A model generated the notes under the pieces. That model had not been told where the DNA came from. It saw only the letters and a list, made by a program, of their open reading frames with translations, and searched no databases. The position numbers and the translations under genes are program-made. Source: Sipunculus nudus (Eukaryota; Annelida; Sipuncula; Golfingiida; Sipunculidae). From it: a DNA stretch of 64,000 bases. The stretch is from positions 15,901,601 through 15,965,600 of the forward strand of contig CM049319.1 of NCBI GenBank assembly GCA_026874595.1. The letters run 5' to 3'. The stretch's first letter is position 1, and each line of letters begins with the position of its first letter. Below are positions 50,511 to 61,351 of this stretch, in pieces.

Positions 50511-50784
50511 CAGGGCTCGACATTAACAGTTAACAGCTTCCTTAGGGAAAGTGAAAATTCCAGAAAAAAGTGGGAAGGCAACCTAAAATCACCTCCTACT
50601 TGCCCGTTTGGGCAAGTGGATCCAACATAAACCTTTATCCAAAGGCATGAAAAAGGATGTTTGTGTTCATAAATACAATCAGTTAATTTTGTAGGGCAAG
50701 TAAAAGTTCATGTAGGGCAAGTAAAAGCTTGATGTTACTTGCCCAGTTGGGCAAGTACTTTTTAAAAGTTAATGTTGAGCCCTG
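50511..50784. mobile_element. MITE with 17-bp terminal inverted repeats (hAT-like ends)
   Basis: The left end CAGGGCTCGACATTAAC and the right end GTTAATGTTGAGCCCTG are inverted repeats with one mismatch over 17 nt. The interior has two self-complementary motifs, ACTTGCCCGTTTGGGCAAGT and ACTTGCCCAGTTGGGCAAGT, and further GGGCAAGTAAAAG repeats, so it can form internal hairpins. The CAGGG ends resemble hAT-type non-autonomous elements. A clean 8-bp target duplication is not visible, so age or class remains open. No coding frame. Confidence 0.85.
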
Positions 50785-51557
50785 TCTTTAAGTTTAAAGA
50801 AACCTGTTGCTCCATTCAATTTCTTCATCACAACATTTCTTTTCAGAACATTTGACAGTTCTCTCAGCATTTTTATTGAACTCAAGCAAGTATTTATCAG
50901 GATTTAAGTTTCCACTGTTGGTTTCCTGTTCTGATTTCCTGTTAACAGTTCATCATATTTTGATTTAAGCAAAAAGTGTGGCTAACCTTTTCATTGGATA
51001 AGTCCTTGGCTTTTTAGTGTCACTTTGACTGACTGCGGAATTCATATAGTTCCTTTAATTATTAGTGCTCTCTCTGAATATGTAATGTTGTCAGTTCATC
51101 AGATATTTTTAGAGATAGAAACTACAGTTATGGCATGTGATAAATTGTCTCAAAATACTACATATATCTTGTTTCCATTGTACCTAATGGTTTATAGGGA
51201 TGGTAAGCATTTATGCTGTAACAATTTATCAAATGACTGATGCAATTAATCTAAGCCAGTCATTAATTAATTATTCTATTCCTGTTCTGACTATTGATTA
51301 CAGTAATTGCATTTACAGCCATTTTCATACTTGTTTGATATGTTGGTCACACCTGAAGACAGATAAAATAAATACATGATTTACCAAGCACTGTTAGTCA
51401 TCAAGAAAAGTCATTGTCTGTCCTATATTAGATGATGATGCACAAATGCGTGAGAAGTTATAATTATTACTTTGTCCACATTTATAAATGCTAAAGTACT
51501 TTATACTGTTAATGTAGCATCATCTTGGAAGAAAACTGTTATATCTCAAACATAATA

Positions 51558-51737
51558 GAGTAAAATCTTGAAATTACAACCACCAACAGGACCTTGATAA
51601 AAAAAACTTGCATTTTCAAGGTGGTTGTCTAAGCGAGGCCTGATTTAAAGAGCAAAAAAGAATTGGGACTGTGAAAATGGGGCCACTATTTTAAGGTGTA
51701 CGCTCAACCGAGGTTGTCATTAGGCAATGTTTTACTG
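51558..51737. mobile_element. TA-flanked MITE (CAGTAAAACCTC-like ends), copy 2
   Basis: The left end GAGTAAAATCTTGAAATTAC and the right end CAATGTTTTACTG are inverted repeats, with TA on each side. The interior matches the copy at 21971-22138: GTGGTTGTCTAAGCGAGGCC, AAAGAGCAAAAAAGAATTGG and ACCGAGGTTGTCATTAGGC. The two copies have diverged from each other. It ends 297 bp before exon E. Confidence 0.78.
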
Positions 51738-52034
51738 TATGATATGCTTCTTAGCAATAATTGAATTAAGAACTGAAAGACTATAATCAATAATCAAATT
51801 AAATTGGAGACCCCTTAAGCCCAGTAATCATATTTATCATATATATTGTATTTATATAAGTGTATGTGTGTCACATAGAAAGTATCTTATATATTCATGA
51901 GAATCTTCAGGCAGGGACAGCGTAAAGCAGACAAGATGTGTATCATGTATATATAACGTCACGTTCAGGTGGCATCATCATTATTTGTCTGGGAGATAAT
52001 ATCACTGACATGTGGATGCTGGTTCTGATTACAG

Positions 52035-52169
52035 GCAGAGGAGAAGGTCAGGAATCTTCAGGAACGTCTCGAGCTGGCCGAGCAGAAACTGCAGCAGTCT
52101 CAACGGAAGGCGGACGCACTGCCGACGGTGGAGGCGGAGCTTGCTCAGAGGCTTGAAGCCCTGACGCAG
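52035..52169 (+). CDS. PPFIA: Liprin-alpha coding exon E (45 codons)
   Basis: The acceptor is TTCTGATTACAG and the donor after ACGCAG is GTGAGA. The exon is 135 nt, phase 0 at both ends. It encodes [30 protein letters not shown] and [15 protein letters not shown]. This matches the .[36 protein letters not shown] segment of liprin-alpha. Its base composition is much more GC-rich than the surrounding intron and the other exons, with many G/C third positions. Coiled-coil heptads run through it apart from the LP turn, which is also conserved in the family. Confidence 0.97.
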
Positions 52170-53949
52170 GTGAGAGAGGTGAAGGCGCTTAAAAGTATAA
52201 GCACGGTGTGTTCTGTTAGCTGGCTTTAGGAGACGGTAGCTAGGTACCTTGCATCACACCGTAGTGTATACAGATTTACTTTCACCGTATTTTTATTTTA
52301 TTTTACTTCGGCTACGTTTTATTTACATCTTGCTCGTTGCCTACCCTGTTGTCAGAGTTGACTTGAAAGTTTTTATATCCAGTTGTGGTGTTCATGTTTT
52401 TGTGTCATTTTTTATTTTGGCTGCCTTTTGTGCTTAAGTGTGCACTGTAAAAAGCCTGATATTTATTTACATGCAAATACACAAGTTAATAAATTTAGCT
52501 CTTCCACATTTCATTTATTCAGTCATTAATTTTTTTCATAATAGAACACATACTTGCACGTTGTGAATGTCATGTAGATAAAGAACAATTTAGTTCACTT
52601 TTTCTTTTGACATTTTCTTGATACATGTAGAATTTGAACTTAGTTAGGAATTCCCATATTGTAAATGTTTGATTTACAGTTCTCGAAGACCATGCAGGTA
52701 ATACTATTTTAGGTTCAGCAATGTACGTCTCAATGTGTACCCCAGTTATGACATTCAGTACCCCTCAGAATGTATACTCCAGTTAAAGATTCACATAATC
52801 CAGATGTGTACCCGAGATTGCAGTTTGTTAACCCTAACAATAAACCGGACAATACATTTTGAGAAGTATTTTTAAAAGACCATCTGACATGATATCACTG
52901 TGAATAAAATGAAGGTTAAATCCGATTTTACAGAATTATTATGAAGTCTTGTTTGATTTATGGTAATTTTATATAATTCAGATGATCATTTTAGGTGTTT
53001 CAATACCCAACTGATGAAAAAACATGGTTTCTTTACTAGCTGAACCTAATTTGGGATCATTTTAGTCCATAATTGGCATTACTGAGTCTGTAACAGTCTG
53101 TATTAAAATATAATGTACTTCAAATGAAACCCATTATGTTATGCTGTATTTGTATAGTTATAAAAAGGCCACTACTATTCAAGCGAGATTATCTGTGTTT
53201 AGCCAGTTTAGACCCCACTGTCTCCTTATATAATGAAGCAGTCGGGCCTGGCGTCCTGGAGGGCCCTCCTTTGTATTGATAGCAACTGGTGTCGGTAGCG
53301 GCACAGTAGCAATGAAGAAAGGCTATAGCCGTGTTGACTTTATCAGATCAATGTACACCAAACCCTTCTTTCAATTTGGATATGGCTTCTTCGGGGAGGG
53401 TTAGCGAGCGAGAGGGAAGGAACAGCAGCTCCTGAATCGTTCATACGATGTTCTCTGAGCTCCTGGAGCAGTTGACCAGCAGAAGTGACAACTACTTTTA
53501 TGATTTCCCCGGGATTTTAGTAGCTCAGCCTGCTGTTCCTTAATGGTTTGCAAAACCTCCCAATGGAAGGGCGTTTTAGGTCCCAAACACTAAAGCAGAT
53601 TGCGTTTATTCAATCTATCTTTATACCAGAACTGAGTGCTTTGCAGTTTCAGTCTAAAAATGGGAAAAGCAGAAAAGTCAATGGGCTCCTGCCATTTTAT
53701 TTGACAGAACCAGGTGCACATTCACTTTGCTTTCTGTTCCACATAATTACTCCTATTTTAGGATAGCATAAGGGTTTATGCGGCCAAGAAATTGTGTGCC
53801 TGAAAAACCTTACATTATATTACCCTGATGAATGTTAATTTATTAAAAAAAAAGTTAAAGAAAGATTGATTTTAATATCTCTGGCTTTCATTGTTTATTT
53901 TTTATTACTTATATATCAGCCAGAATTGTCTTTAGTTCTCTCTTTCTCC

Positions 53950-54561
53950 TTCCTTCTTTGTTTCTCTCTCATTCTAGGCATTCTTTCAAACATTCCACTT
54001 TCCTTTTCTGTCCACCAGGTCTGTCTGTGGGCAGCCATTCTGTCAGTCATTTCCATTTTCAAGTATTTCTGACAGATATATCTTTGATACGCTGTCTATC
54101 ATTTTAATGTCGGTGTCTGACAGCTGTATCTTTGATATTCTGACACTCATTTTCCCTTTTCTTGTCTATTTGACTGCACTGCTTTTGGCACTCTTGTCAA
54201 TCATTTCTCTATTCCTGTCTTTCCATCAGCTAAATCTTTTGCATACTGTCAGTGATTTCCACTTGCCTGTGTCTTTCATAGCTATGTCTTTGGCATACTG
54301 ACAGTGATTTCCACTTTCTTATGTCTTTGACAGCTATGTCTTTGACATTGACTGCTATGTTTTATCATTCTGTGGGTCATTGTAATTTTCCTGTCTGCTT
54401 TTCAATCAATATCATTTCCCTTTCTATCTGGTAGCTGTGTTTCTGGCATCATGTCAGTCACTTCCATTTTCTTGTCTTTCTGGTAACATTATCTTAGGTC
54501 CTGTGCCAATTATTTCCATTTTTCTGTTTGGTAGCACTCTTTGGAATTCTGACTGTCATTC
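53950..54561 (+). repeat. Degenerate pyrimidine-rich minisatellite, left part
   Basis: Units of roughly 50-60 nt share TCATTTCCATTTTCCTGTCT, TTTCTGGCAGCTATGTC and TTTGGCATTCTGTCAG with many changes. The same unit resumes at 56465 after the mobile element, so the two parts were one array. The + strand is rich in T and C, and each unit places a pyrimidine run before a (G/T)CAG or TAG. Confidence 0.8.
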
Positions 54562-55433
54562 TTTTTAGCTCAGCTGACTATAAGTCATCTGAGCTATAGT
54601 CGTGGTCCATTGTCCGTCGTCCGTCCGTCTGTCCGTCCGTCTGTCCGTCCGTCCGTAGATGTGGCACGTTTTGAAACCGTAAGACCTAGGAATCAAAAAT
54701 TCAGCATAATGTTAGATGTCCCCAAGATCTCCTACCAAGCCGAAAACTGGTTCTTTGCCACTTCTTTCTTTTGAGAAATTAAGGAAAAACCTCAATTTTT
54801 TATTAAAATCCTATTTTCACACTTCAGGACTGCCTAATTTCAAAACCACTCATCTGTTTTTCCTCATATTTACCATAAATATTCCTCTATATAGTTCCCA
54901 TGTACATGCCAGAAATTAAGTCTGTAAAGTATAAATTCTTTAAGTTATGGGCCCAAACATAATGGACTTTGTAAAAAATCAGGAAAAATAATAACTCACT
55001 TTACATGAAAAATTTTGAAACTAGAGTCTATTTTCTCAAGTATATAACTATGTTTAATTAAGATTAAATTGTTTACCCAAAATTAGATCTGAATTTTGTA
55101 AATTTTTAGAGTTATTAGCATAAAAAAAATTAGTACCTTAAATTTTGCCCAATTTTGACCATGGCACGTTTTTTTCCTGTAAGCACCATTGATTTAATTT
55201 TCACAGCATGTTAACATAAATATTTAGTTTGTCTAAATCTGAAATTTGAAAATAAAAGCTTGAAAATTAAGCTAGTTTTTTTTCTGTAGTCACTTGCTTT
55301 GATTACAGATGCAGGGTCCCACTCCAGGTCACTGGAAGTCAGCTATGCCAGGGTTTCTGATTTGTTACAGTCACTGGGGGAGATCCCCTGCTGTGACAGG
55401 TGTACAGTAATTCTCATATCACCACCCCAATCC

Positions 55434-55460
55434 CCCCCCCCCCCCCCCCCCCCCCCCCCC
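55434..55460. repeat. Poly-C run in element copy 3
   Basis: About 27 consecutive C follow CACCCCAAT. Copy 2 has a shorter C run at the same place (17888-17902), so the tract grows or shrinks within the family. Assembly length error is likely here. Confidence 0.9.
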
Positions 55461-56145
55461 GCAAACCCAACCCACCAAGTGTTATGCAGTATTTGTTATT
55501 GTTTTCACTGTATCTCTTTAATTGTAATGCTGTTTCCACTCCGATATGCAAAAACTTTCCTTGAAAAAAATAATTCAAGGTGTATTCCAGAAGATGCAAT
55601 GTTGTGTAATGTAGCATTTTTAAAGAAATCAATTTTCTTTTAAATAATTTTAACAAATATAAATGAACCCATCAGTATGCTTAAATTATTATAAAATATG
55701 AAGCACATTATGGATAAATAAAGACACAATTAAACATTGTGAAATCTAAATCAAGTATTATTTTTAGATATTTATTGTTTGCAGATTTAAAAGATATATT
55801 TTTGTGGTAAAAAATAAATAAACATTTGTATGCATGATGTGGTGTTATCTGACAAGATTGAGATTTATGATGATGCAATTGAGAATTATTAATCAACTTT
55901 TATATTCAGATATATATGTTAAATTGGAAATGTATAGAAATATAAACTTAAATTAGAAAATAATTGATGTGATAAAAAAGTCAGGATTTAATACAAACAT
56001 TTGTTCATTATTTTCCTGCTTCAGCAGAATTTGAGACCAGGCTTTGTTTGCCCTGTTTTATGTTGTTAATTAGCTATATTTCAACTGTATACATTTCATA
56101 AAAAAATACATATATATTTAATAATATATATTATACAAAAAAATA

Positions 56146-56385
56146 GATGCAATTGAACAAATGTGTAAACTACTGAAATGTCAACAGTTAATCGAAAAAC
56201 CAACTAATGATCATGGTAATAGTACAGATCATTTGTTCACAAACTGCTCACATGCTTTAGTTTCAACATTAGGAAACACATGGTCAGGTCACAAAATATT
56301 TTTTGCAACAATTTCTTGCTCATCAATACAAACCAATCATATAAACCAACCATGGCCTTTATTACCTCTTCCTCTTACACTTTAA
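56146..56385 (+). pseudogene. Endonuclease-like C-terminal fragment in element copy 3
   Basis: This is the same frame as in copy 2, here with the sequence QLIEKPTNDHGNSTDHLFTN, closer to the usual Q.I..PT...G...DH..TN pattern of AP-endonuclease-like tails than the TT version of copy 2. It continues to ...SGHKIFFATISC, where SDH would be expected, and stops early. It probably descends from an autonomous relative's protein. No upstream domain is left in frame. Confidence 0.45.
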
Positions 56386-56464
56386 CTCCATTAGATGTTA
56401 TTTTAGATTTTTACCTTCAAGGTTAACGTCAGCTGAGCACAGTGACCCATAGGTCCCTTGTTTT

Positions 56465-56890
56465 CTGGTCTCTCTGACAGGTATGTCCTTGTTATTCTGT
56501 CAGTTTATTCCATTTTCCTGTCTTTTGGCAGCTGTCTTTTGCATTCTGAAAAGGATTCCAATTTCCTGTCTGTTTGGCAGTTGTCTTGCATTCTGTCAAT
56601 AGATTCCAATTTCATGTCTGTTTGGCAGTTGTCATTTGCATTCTGACAAACATTTCCATTTTTTCAGTCAGTCTGGCAGTCATGCCTTTGACATTCTGTC
56701 TGTTATATATATTTTACTCTCTTTCTCATAGTAATGTCTTTGGCTCTTTGCCAGTTTTTTTCCATTTTCCTGTTTGTTTGGCAGTGTTGTTTGGCACTCT
56801 TTAAGTCATTTTCATTTCCCCTCTTTCATTCATACTAATTCCCTGGCAGCAATGTGCTTGGCACTCTGTCTGTTATGAATAACCCCTACC
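56465..56890 (+). repeat. Degenerate pyrimidine-rich minisatellite, right part
   Basis: This continues the array seen at 53950-54561. Units include ATTCCATTTTCCTGTCTTTT, GGCAGCTGTC, TTTGCATTCTG and CCTGTCTGTTTGGCAGTTGT. The first few units are the best preserved (period about 52-55 nt), and it fades near 56890. Confidence 0.8.
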
Positions 56891-58299
56891 TTGCAGCTGT
56901 ATCTTTGACATTCTATGAATCAATTTCATTTTAGTTCATCTTCCAGATCTCATTTTTGGCACATTTGCTATAATTTTAGGTTCACTATTCACCTGTTAGC
57001 CGTGTCTTCAGTTTTTTTATCTCCTTTAGAGTTCCCCACCTTATTTTTGGACCTTCTTAATTTTTCAGGCCAGATTTTCATTTTGTCTATCTCATTTGCT
57101 CTCTATAAACCTGGATATGAGTTTCATTCCCTCACAACTTCCTACAAGCACTATCACTGAAAATCTCTCACCAACATTAATATTTATTCACAGTATACCC
57201 ATATAAGCATAAATGAGAAGGGTAAACCCATGTTATATGTCACGTAATCAGGAAATGTCAGGTGTTTTGAATTTACGCAAGTATAAAGCTGTTCCCCAGT
57301 TGATTAAGGAAACTGGTTTTCCTCATTGTAATCATCTTATCGACATGAAAAATACTGGTGGCAGGGTGGATCTTTCCTTTAGGGAAAGCTATCTGTGTAT
57401 GGTCAGGTAGGGGAAAGCAGTTTAAATGTGCTCCCAAGGCCAATCAGACAGTCGGCATTTGTTGCGCAATGAACCACATGAAAAAGCTGCTGGCAGCTGG
57501 GCACCAAAAGAAGAGAGTGAGCTTGGATATCAAAATGAACATTGATTGTTGCTGTGCCCAGCACAGTCAAGGTGTCTTGCGTGACAGCACTTCTGATGAC
57601 TGATTCCCTCAAAGGATGCAGACACCCTTCATGTGAACCATCTAAGGTGCCCCATCAGTGGAACATACAGAAATCACAGAAATTTAATAATTTAATCACC
57701 AGCATTTCTTGTGTCCTGACTTAATTAAGCATTAATTAAATATAGTTAAAACTTCACTGTCACTGACAGTTCACTCAGTATCATGGTTTTATGTTATAGA
57801 TATAATTAGCAAATGCATTCACTTTGTAATTTTGCTCTTTTTCTTAGTGCCCAAGAATACAAAAGGTTTTAAAAGAGTGGCACTTTGATTTTTGTGAATA
57901 TCAGAATAGTCCGTTTGTTTATATTATCTATTATATCAAAATTACCTGACAAATAATGCTTTTGTACCAACCATGTACCTTGTCTGGATTTCAGAGATTA
58001 ACTTTAAAGGTTTTTATCTCACATTAAATATTTAATCAGAATGACAAGCATAGAGCCCATACCTCTGCCAAGGCAAAACTGTCCCAGCTTGATCCACTCT
58101 TTACACAGATAAGCACACAAATTTCAAGGGGTCTTAAAGGTTACTCCATAAATCAGTTCAGAGGCAGTCCTACCATCAGACAAACAGCTAATGTACAGAC
58201 ATGGTCACAAACTTAACCTCCTTGGTGTTAAAGGTAATAATGCTGTTGGATGAGAGTGAAAGCATATGATTCTCACTAGGGCTGGGCCCTATGGTAACC

Positions 58300-58700
58300 A
58301 GGTTGTCCAACCATTCATACATCTGCTCATCTGTGATGCTCTTTTGCATGCAGTATTTCAAGAACCATTCAAGCAGTTACTTTGATAATTTTACCGAACA
58401 AAATAACACCCGTGAGAGGATATGTGCTTTAAAATTTCAGACAAATATAAATCCAGTATCCCAGTATGGCCATCAGGCAGCATTCTTTGAATTCCTTTCA
58501 CACACATTATCTGACAAAAAAAAATACTGAAGCAATGGCAGTGAATATATTTTACAGTAGATTGGCACCTCTCAAAGGTTATACTCTTCATATCTATGGA
58601 AATCCAATATGGCCACCAGGGCATTGATCTTGGAATTCCTTTCACATATATTCTCGCAAGAACCACACAAACAATTGCCCTGCAAAATCCAATTTGGTAT
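58300..58700. repeat. Diverged tandem duplication
   Basis: TATGGCCATCAGGCAGCATT with GAATTCCTTTCACACACATT near 58460-58510 is echoed by TATGGCCACCAGGGCATTGA with GAATTCCTTTCACATATATT near 58605-58655. Flanking phrases also recur in the same order. The duplication is old, and the open frames over it are not conserved between the units. Confidence 0.65.
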
Positions 58701-58883
58701 TCATTTGGCATAGCAGAGCCCTAATTGAGGACCTTTACAGTCCCAGTAACCTCTGGTTTATGTTAAAAATGGTTCGCTGCTAATGTGAACTCTTATGCCA
58801 ACACCCTTGTCCACAAACTCAACCTCAGTCATATATATCCTGTCCACCCCGGCATGTAGTGTTCATGGGTATCTGACAAATCT

Positions 58884-58909
58884 TATATATATATATATAT
58901 ATATATATA
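58884..58909. repeat. (TA)n microsatellite
   Basis: A short alternating T/A run of about 25 nt lies after ACAAATCT and before GATAACTC. Confidence 0.93.
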
Positions 58910-59236
58910 GATAACTCTTTAGTGTATTTGGTGAAGACTTGAATATTTTGTTGGGGTTGTTGAAAAATCTCTTCGCTTCATGCAGTGAAATCATTAAATT
59001 CTGCAAATTAACAAGTTTAACTCTGTTAGATAAATTTTCCATGTTAAAAGTTTGATCAAATTTACATAATTTTCATTATGGCTGCACTAGCCTAGCACTT
59101 GTTTGACAGGGGTATATTTTCCATCAGGATAATTTTGATCATACTCTTTCTTGTTGCACTACTCTGTCACTTGTTTGCAATATTTGTGCCTGCTCAGGAG
59201 AGCTTGTACCTCGTACTGGATCCACCCCACTCTGTT

Positions 59237-59496
59237 GATCCCCTTCTGTGGATCACCTACTGTGGATCCCATTCTGCTAATCCCCTTCTGCTGATCCCCT
59301 CCTGTGGATCTCCTGCTGATCCCCTTCTGTGGATCCCCTTCTGCTGATACCCTTCTGTGGATCCCCTTCAGCTGATCCCCTTCTGCAGATCCCCTTATGC
59401 TAATCCCTTTCTGCTAATCCCCTTCTGTGGATCCCCTTCTGCAGATCCCCTTCTGTGGATCCCCTTCTGCAGATCCCCTTATGTGGATCCCCTTCC
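59237..59496. repeat. 15-bp minisatellite (GATCCCCTTCTGTGG), about 17 units
   Basis: Units of 15 nt alternate mainly between GATCCCCTTCTGTGG, GATCCCCTTCTGCTG and GATCCCCTTCTGCAG, with AATCCC variants. GTGGATCC junctions create a series of GGATCC sites. The unit is a multiple of three and so gives a repetitive open frame of no likely meaning. Confidence 0.95.
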
Positions 59497-61270
59497 TACC
59501 TGAGTGTACTGTTTACACATGTAGGCTATAGAATTATTACATATATTATCAAACATGTAGGCAGTCATCCCATTTGTTGGGATGATGTACAGGTCTATAT
59601 ATCTTGAGAATCTTCACTCTCCTAAACAACTGATTATTCCCAATTATTGGTCAGTAGAGATCAACTGATTTTTACTGATGATTGATCATGAAATTACAGC
59701 TGATTCTGAACACTACCTCTCAGCAAAGTTGGTTCAGTAGTTTCTGCATAATCATACTTACAGACAGACAGACATATGTGAAAACATAACCTCCTTGTCT
59801 GTAATAAGAAGATGCAGGCTGTAGTTTGTTTGGTGGATATTATCAATCTAGCCCTTGTTTTCCAAGTCAGTGCCCACTTAAATTAAACAAAAAAATATTA
59901 TTCCAGAGAGCAAACAGTGCAGGAAATCATGAACATAATTTGATAACATTGTTGCAAGAGTTAATTAAGATTTAAACATTAGATTTCCTCATGGCTTTTA
60001 TTGTCTTAATCTGAAACTGCTTTGGAAGTCATGCGTCATATGTCAAGGCAAAAGGGAGAAGAAATATTTTTAAAATATTGAAAATATTGTAACCTGAAGA
60101 AAATATATAGAGCTCATTAATTATCAATTCAATTTTGAATTTTTTAAACAGCATCAGACTGGTTTCATATTATTCCTTCAGAAAGGACCTTACATGACAG
60201 AAAATAATGAACACATGAAATATGATGGTATTATTAACAGAGTTTGTTAATTAAGTATAAGAACAGCTAATAATGATGCCAGTCTCAATGGCTGAAGGCT
60301 TTCTCCAGTATTAATTGATAATCCAAAGAAAGCTAACCATACACAAAAGCCAGAACAGTTTGTAAAAAACGAAACAAAAAGACTATGTTTTCACGGATAC
60401 TTCGGATGTCTTGGATATTTAATGACAAAGCTTATCTTTGACAGTAATACCACCAAGCTGTGAAATAATAACAGAAAATAATAATAGCAAAAAATAATAA
60501 ATCGTAAAATTTATGTCCTTCTGATGAACAAAACCCGGTGAGTTTTGCTGAATTCTGGGTAATTTAATGATTCTTAGCTGTGTAACCTTGAAATGCCTGG
60601 CCAAAATGATAAGACATTAAAAGCTGAAGTTAGTTCAACCTTGGAACCATGGATGTGTAATTCTTATTCATCAGTAATGTTGCTGTTGATGTAAAATGAC
60701 ATCGTTGTCTGGGTTTTGATTTGACATAAGCCAGTCAGACTACCCACAGTAGGGATTATTGCAAGGTGTATTGTTTTACAGTATTTGCTGAAATTAAGCC
60801 TACTTCTGAACCCCCAACACACTTTTCTTACCGCTGTCTGGTAAAACGGTAAATTTCTCCAAAGCTAGCTACAAAATAAGGGAGCATCTTCTGTTCAGTG
60901 CAGTGTTACGCAACAGGGGACCGTGTCATAATGGGCAAAATCTCTTTATCCCTCATTTAGTCTAGTTTTTTGTGACCTGTTGGAATCAGTTGCGGAAATC
61001 ATGGTATCATCTGGCTGATTTCGTTAGGGGATTACGTGTGCCCTGAGGCCACCTGGTGGTAACATGAGTTCTTCAGGAAACCAGATCTTCTTATGCCACT
61101 TAGTTGAAATGTCAATGATGGCCTGCTGCTGGTCGCGACATTGCTGCCATTCAGGCATTATGGTATATAATTCCAGACATCATTGGAGCAAATTCTTTCT
61201 TTTTTTATTTTCCTAACTTGCCCACCCATGCATGTTGTCCATGTGGAATAAGGCAAAACTACAAAGTTAG

Positions 61271-61273
<3 letters not shown>

Positions 61274-61348
<75 letters not shown>
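61274..61348. repeat. (TA)n microsatellite, interrupted
   Basis: Two alternating T/A runs are separated by a short T run near 61311-61315. The two halves can pair with each other. It lies about 950 bp before exon F. Confidence 0.95.

Positions 61349-61351
<3 letters not shown>

Larger units (their letters stand above)
44212..52034 (+). other. Liprin-alpha intron D-E (7.8 kb)
   Basis: The donor is GTAAGT and the acceptor is TTCTGATTACAG with a branch-like CTGAT close by. The intron holds a diverged tandem duplication (45195-45472), a hAT-like MITE (50511-50784) and a TA-flanked MITE (51558-51737). A G-rich run sits near 48669-48686. The block 49740-50030 is base-balanced and non-repetitive. 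The other stretches are ordinary AT-rich intron with no recognisable gene. Confidence 0.85.
54562..56464 (+). mobile_element. Rolling-circle-like (Helentron-like?) element, copy 3
   Basis: The ends are identical in style to copies 1 and 2: TTTTTAGCTCAGCTGACTA at the left with the 5' hairpin, ACCCATAGGTCCCTTGTTTT at the right. It includes (GTCC)n, the CCATGGCACGTTT block, a long run of C (55434-55460) and the endonuclease-like frame. It has 259 bp (55831-56089) that copy 2 lacks. It interrupts a minisatellite, which defines its borders independently, and no target duplication is present. It lies in the gene's own orientation. Confidence 0.8.
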
